NCBI RefSeq assembly: GCF_024519285.1
Contig: NZ_JAMZCY010000006.1
Span: 310,001 to 374,000 of the forward strand
Origin: Cohnella sp. WQ 127256
Lineage (GTDB): Bacteria; Bacillota; Bacilli; Paenibacillales; Paenibacillaceae
DNA: 64,000 bases
Direction of reading: 5' to 3'
Shown here: positions 61,767 through 64,000 of the stretch, piece by piece
Position numbering within the stretch: the stretch's first letter is position 1
Layout of the letters: each line of letters starts with the position of its first letter
Translations under genes and position numbers: made by a program
Notes under the pieces: generated by a model
Seen by the model: only the letters and a program-made list of their open reading frames with translations
What the model was told of the DNA's origin: nothing
The model's database searches: none

Positions 61767-62693
61767 TTATAGAATAATACCCAGCTCCTTAGCTTGTGTA
61801 TCCAACCGCCGTGCGGCTTCATCGATACCCAAGAATTCATTGACAGCCTGCTGAATGCGGATCTGGCTTTCACTTACGACAACTTGCGAATGCTTGGTCC
61901 CCTTGGTGATTTGTTGCACTTGAGTGACGAAGCCCTCCACGTATACATTTACTTCCTTCGTAGCTTCCTGCACTTGACCCGCTAACTTACGAACTTCACT
62001 CGCTACCACATTAAAGCCACGCCCATGCTCACCTGCATGGGCGGCTTCAATTGCCGCATTCAAGGCTAACAGGTTCGTCTGTGAAGCGATATCGCGAATC
62101 GTTCGAACCATACCGCGAATGAAGTCAGTCTGTTGCTCAAGCTGTTGGAGAACAGCCATATTCTCGTTAGCCCCATCGACAACTCTTCCGATAGCGGATT
62201 CAACTTCGCGACTTCGTGTAATGCCTTCCTTAGCACGACCTAATAACTCCTCCGACATTTGCAACAATTTTCCAGTTACTACTGCCGTAGCTTGCTCTCT
62301 TGCGTTAATGTCCGTCGCGATTTTTAGAATAGCCCTTACACGACCATCTGCATCTAGAACGGGCATGTAAGTCGCCTCAAGCCAGATCGAACGACCATCC
62401 TTGGTGACCCTCAATATTTTATCCTGAAAGGAATCACCATTTCTCAAATTATCCCAGAATTTGCTATATTCAGAGCTGTTCACAAATTCCTGCATGCAGA
62501 ACTGCCTATGCAGCATACCTGACATCTCATCGGAGCGATAACCCATCGCTCTCGCTAAATTATCGTTTGCCCATAACACTTTACCGTGTATATCGAATTC
62601 AATCATGGCTAGCGAATGCTTTATCGCCGTGAGAACCTCAGTCTGATCAAGTACTTGGGCATCCGTATAGAGCTCAATCTTCTCTTTAATCAT
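61767..62693 (-). CDS. Soluble PAS-domain chemoreceptor (MCP-type)
   Basis: About 308 residues without any membrane segment. A PAS domain (about 25-135; [20 protein letters not shown], then a PAC-like [17 protein letters not shown]) is followed by a short MCP signalling coiled coil with the conserved hairpin tip region [36 protein letters not shown] (read in two parts). It should signal to CheA/CheW in the cytosol. ATG at 62693 is chosen because AGAGGAG lies 9 nt upstream; the longer frame from 62762 overlaps the operators. The promoter (62754-62782) carries a pair of CarH-type repeats, so its expression is probably under the divergent photoreceptor. No methylation-site analysis could be made. 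Confidence 0.9.
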   Translation of the reverse strand: MIKEKIELYTDAQVLDQTEVLTAIKHSLAMIEFDIHGKVLWANDNLARAMGYRSDEMSGMLHRQFCMQEFVNSSEYSKFWDNLRNGDSFQDKILRVTKDGRSIWLEATYMPVLDADGRVRAILKIATDINAREQATAVVTGKLLQMSEELLGRAKEGITRSREVESAIGRVVDGANENMAVLQQLEQQTDFIRGMVRTIRDIASQTNLLALNAAIEAAHAGEHGRGFNVVASEVRKLAGQVQEATKEVNVYVEGFVTQVQQITKGTKHSQVVVSESQIRIQQAVNEFLGIDEAARRLDTQAKELGIIL

Positions 62694-62722
62694 GTAGAGG
62701 ATCTCCTCTCTGAGTTCCTGAT

Positions 62723-62741
62723 TTGTATAGATTTTGTATAG
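62723..62741 (+). promoter_or_regulatory. Operator pair A: TTGTATAG direct repeats, 11-bp period
   Basis: TTGTATAG at 62723-62730 and again at 62734-62741, exactly 11 bp apart. A weaker third copy (5 of 8 bases) stands at 62745. The pair lies in the leader of the leftward chemoreceptor gene. Confidence 0.7.
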
Positions 62742-62753
62742 TATTTGATTTGG

Positions 62754-62782
62754 ATTATACAAAACCTATACAAGTATTGCAA
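62754..62782 (-). promoter_or_regulatory. Promoter of the PAS chemoreceptor gene
   Basis: On the minus strand TTGCAA (62782-62777), a 17-bp spacer and a consensus TATAAT (62759-62754). Operator pair B overlaps the spacer and -10. Confidence 0.75.
62755..62773 (-). promoter_or_regulatory. Operator pair B: inverted TTGTATA repeats, 11-bp period
   Basis: Read on the minus strand, TTGTATAG (62773-62766) and TTGTATAA (62762-62755), exactly 11 bp apart. The pair covers the -10 and spacer of the chemoreceptor promoter. Confidence 0.7.
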
Positions 62783-62837
62783 GCTTTATCTATTCGACTG
62801 GCGGAATCCCACTTTTAAACCTCGAACCATAGTTATT

Positions 62838-62867
62838 TTGTATAGTTTATGTATAATTGTTTTAGAG
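62838..62867 (+). promoter_or_regulatory. Operator set C and -10 box of the CarH-like gene
   Basis: TTGTATAG (62838-62845), ATGTATAA (62849-62856) and a weaker TTTTAGAG (62860-62867, 6 of 8 bases) at an 11-bp period. The second copy contains the consensus -10 TATAAT (62852-62857); the -35 at 17 bp is poor. Binding here would shut off the regulator's own gene. Confidence 0.65.
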
Positions 62868-62881
62868 GAGGGGGGAATAGG

Positions 62882-63793
62882 ATGTATAGCATTAAGAAAG
62901 CTTCTGAGCTTCTGGGCATTCCTGTCGTCACAATTCGTGCCTGGGAAAATCGATACGGAATGATCAACCCACACCGAACCCAAGGCGGGCATCGGTTATA
63001 TAGTGAAGAGGATATTGGTAAGCTCAGGTTTTTAAAAGAACAGATGGAAGAAAACGGGGTTAAGATCAGCGAAGCTGTTCGTTTACTACAACAAGCGACT
63101 TCTCAGGAGTATGTCAATCTGAGTACGATATCCGAATCCGGTAATACATACGATACTATGATCGGAAAGCTATATGAAGATTTAATTCGATTTAATACCT
63201 TGCAGGCTAATGAGATCATCGATCTCGCTTTTTCTTTGTACGATTTTGAGAATGTGTTTCAACATATCCTTGTTCCCGTATTGTACCGAATCGGAACAGA
63301 CTGGGAATCTGGCCTCTTGAGTGTTGCTCAAGAGCACTTTGCTTCACAGTTAATTTTACATAGATTTACTCAGCTCTTTAGAATTCTCCCCACGGACCAG
63401 CGTTTTCCGAAGGTGCTTGCCTTCTGTCCCGAAGAAGAGCATCACCAGATCGGCTTAATGCACTTCAGCTTGTTCTTGAAGAAAAAGGGGTTCGAGGTCA
63501 TTTATCTCGGTCCGAACACGCCCGTAAGTGGTTTATCGCGTATTATTGAGATGAAAAAAATCTCGATCATCACGATTTCGGTTACCGATCCTAAGCACGT
63601 TCGTCCATTGGATAAATGGATCGAAGCTACACTCAAGGACTACCCCGCCTTAAAGTTCATACTCGGAGGATCAGCGTACACAATGGACAACACGATCTTA
63701 CAGATTCCGAATGTCCATTACCCGGATCAAAATAACTGGGAAGAGTGGTATCAGTCCTTCCTTCTTACCCTATCGTCTGATCTGCTGAATTAG
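62882..63793 (+). CDS. CarH/LitR-type MerR regulator with B12-binding domain (photoreceptor-like)
   Basis: About 303 residues. An N-terminal MerR HTH (1-70; YSIKKASELLGIPVVTIRAW and RTQGGHRLYSEED), a helical cobalamin-cap domain (about 90-170) and a C-terminal Rossmann-like B12-binding domain (about 175-290). The CarH light-sensing signature W-x9-EH is complete (Trp141, Glu151-His152), as is the cobalamin-binding E-x-H-x2-G (Glu186, His188, Gly191); YLGPNTP and ILGGSAYT follow. Known members bind adenosylcobalamin, form DNA-binding tetramers in the dark and fall apart in light. ATG at 62882 follows AGGAGGGGGGAA. It is divergent from the PAS chemoreceptor, with 11-bp-phased repeats over both promoters. 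Light response here is inferred. Confidence 0.92.
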   Translation: MYSIKKASELLGIPVVTIRAWENRYGMINPHRTQGGHRLYSEEDIGKLRFLKEQMEENGVKISEAVRLLQQATSQEYVNLSTISESGNTYDTMIGKLYEDLIRFNTLQANEIIDLAFSLYDFENVFQHILVPVLYRIGTDWESGLLSVAQEHFASQLILHRFTQLFRILPTDQRFPKVLAFCPEEEHHQIGLMHFSLFLKKKGFEVIYLGPNTPVSGLSRIIEMKKISIITISVTDPKHVRPLDKWIEATLKDYPALKFILGGSAYTMDNTILQIPNVHYPDQNNWEEWYQSFLLTLSSDLLN

Positions 63794-63842
63794 GCGTCAA
63801 TTAACGGTTATATGCATTAAGGAGTTGTCCCTTAGCCATAAT

Positions 63843-63906
63843 TAAACAGTAACCCGAAAAATGGGCACTTTTTTTCTGAAGTGTCTATCTTTCGGGTTAC
63901 TGTTTA
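63843..63906. terminator. Terminator after the CarH-like gene
   Basis: Perfect 17-bp arms (TAAACAGTAACCCGAAA at 63843-63859 and its complement at 63890-63906) with a 30-nt inner part that holds a further partial stem. A/T-rich ends on both sides suit termination in both directions. Confidence 0.75.
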
Positions 63907-63933
63907 TTCTTAAACTGTTTATTTGTTTTAGCT

Positions 63934-64000
63934 TCAGGCAAGCAAAGCAGTTTCTTGCCCATAGTAATAGAGTGTCAAGCGGTGAAGTGCACGGGTACAG
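63934..64000 (-). CDS. Possible C-terminal end of a leftward gene (partial)
   Basis: On the minus strand an open frame enters from the window edge and ends at TGA (63936-63934) after about 21 residues, finishing RLTLYYYGQETALLA. It lies 28 bp beyond a terminator with symmetrical ends, as a convergent gene would. The fragment is too short to identify, and chance openness cannot be excluded. Confidence 0.25.
   Translation of the reverse strand, partial: CTRALHRLTLYYYGQETALLA

Noticed and set aside
1..64000. CRISPR arrays, tRNA or rRNA genes, insertion sequences, integrases, toxin-antitoxin pairs and phage genes
   Set aside because: I looked for short regular repeats, cloverleaf patterns, transposase motifs and terminal inverted repeats and found none that could be supported.

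Overview
The window looks like a chromosomal segment of a Gram-positive, spore-forming soil Firmicute of the Paenibacillaceae (Paenibacillus or Cohnella type). The grounds are strong AGGAGG-type ribosome binding sites, frequent GTG/TTG starts, YesM/YesN-type two-component regulators, LplABC-type sugar importers without their own ATPase, SLH-anchored giant glycosidases, a YheC/D-type ATP-grasp gene and a ydaO-type c-di-AMP riboswitch. No rRNA, tRNA, CRISPR array, insertion sequence or phage module was seen. The genus is an inference; no marker gene fixes it.

Layout. 1-553: truncated winged-helix (AlkZ/YcaQ-like) gene. 660-8101 (minus): seven-gene catabolic operon of two permeases, a solute-binding lipoprotein, sugar isomerase, PIG-L deacetylase, DMT transporter and a degenerate Gfo/Idh/MocA oxidoreductase, with a divergent membrane-bound AraC regulator (8339-10675). 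10677-15157: housekeeping and stress genes (aminoglycoside adenylyltransferase family, UspA, DUF1648, Uup-type ABC-F, heme-monooxygenase-like). 15251-18511 (minus): adenylate-forming ligase, SbnA and SbnB, which should make L-2,3-diaminopropionate, with a divergent ATP-grasp gene (18680-19465). 19950-24103: Fur-box-controlled siderophore importer with a fused double permease. 24197-27551: MoxR/DUF58/DUF4129 operon. 27619-32937: AraC regulator and a divergent secreted fusion of a purple-acid-phosphatase-like enzyme with a GH8 glycosidase. 33119-43239: two-component system, sugar importer, GH35 beta-galactosidase and GH29 alpha-fucosidase, a compact locus for fucosylated galactosides. 43429-49424: beta-propeller protein, riboswitch-controlled NlpC/P60 hydrolase, membrane protein and M1 peptidase. 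49886-57976: a 2696-residue surface pullulanase/alpha-amylase with SLH anchors. 58049-60649: DUF1295 and DAK2-DegV genes. 60751-63793: EAL phosphodiesterase, soluble PAS chemoreceptor and a CarH/LitR-type B12 photoreceptor repressor.

The most striking signals are these. (1) The CarH-like gene and the divergent chemoreceptor share a 190-bp control region with six copies of an 8-bp element set in three pairs, each at exactly 11-bp spacing; two pairs lie on the two promoters' -10 boxes. This predicts light- and B12-controlled expression of a chemoreceptor. (2) The phosphatase-GH8 fusion has an altered metal-site motif. (3) The pullulanase-then-amylase giant carries a perfect 240-bp internal tandem duplication. 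(4) The diaminopropionate operon lacks any siderophore synthetase. All functional statements come from reading motifs and context; no database search was run.
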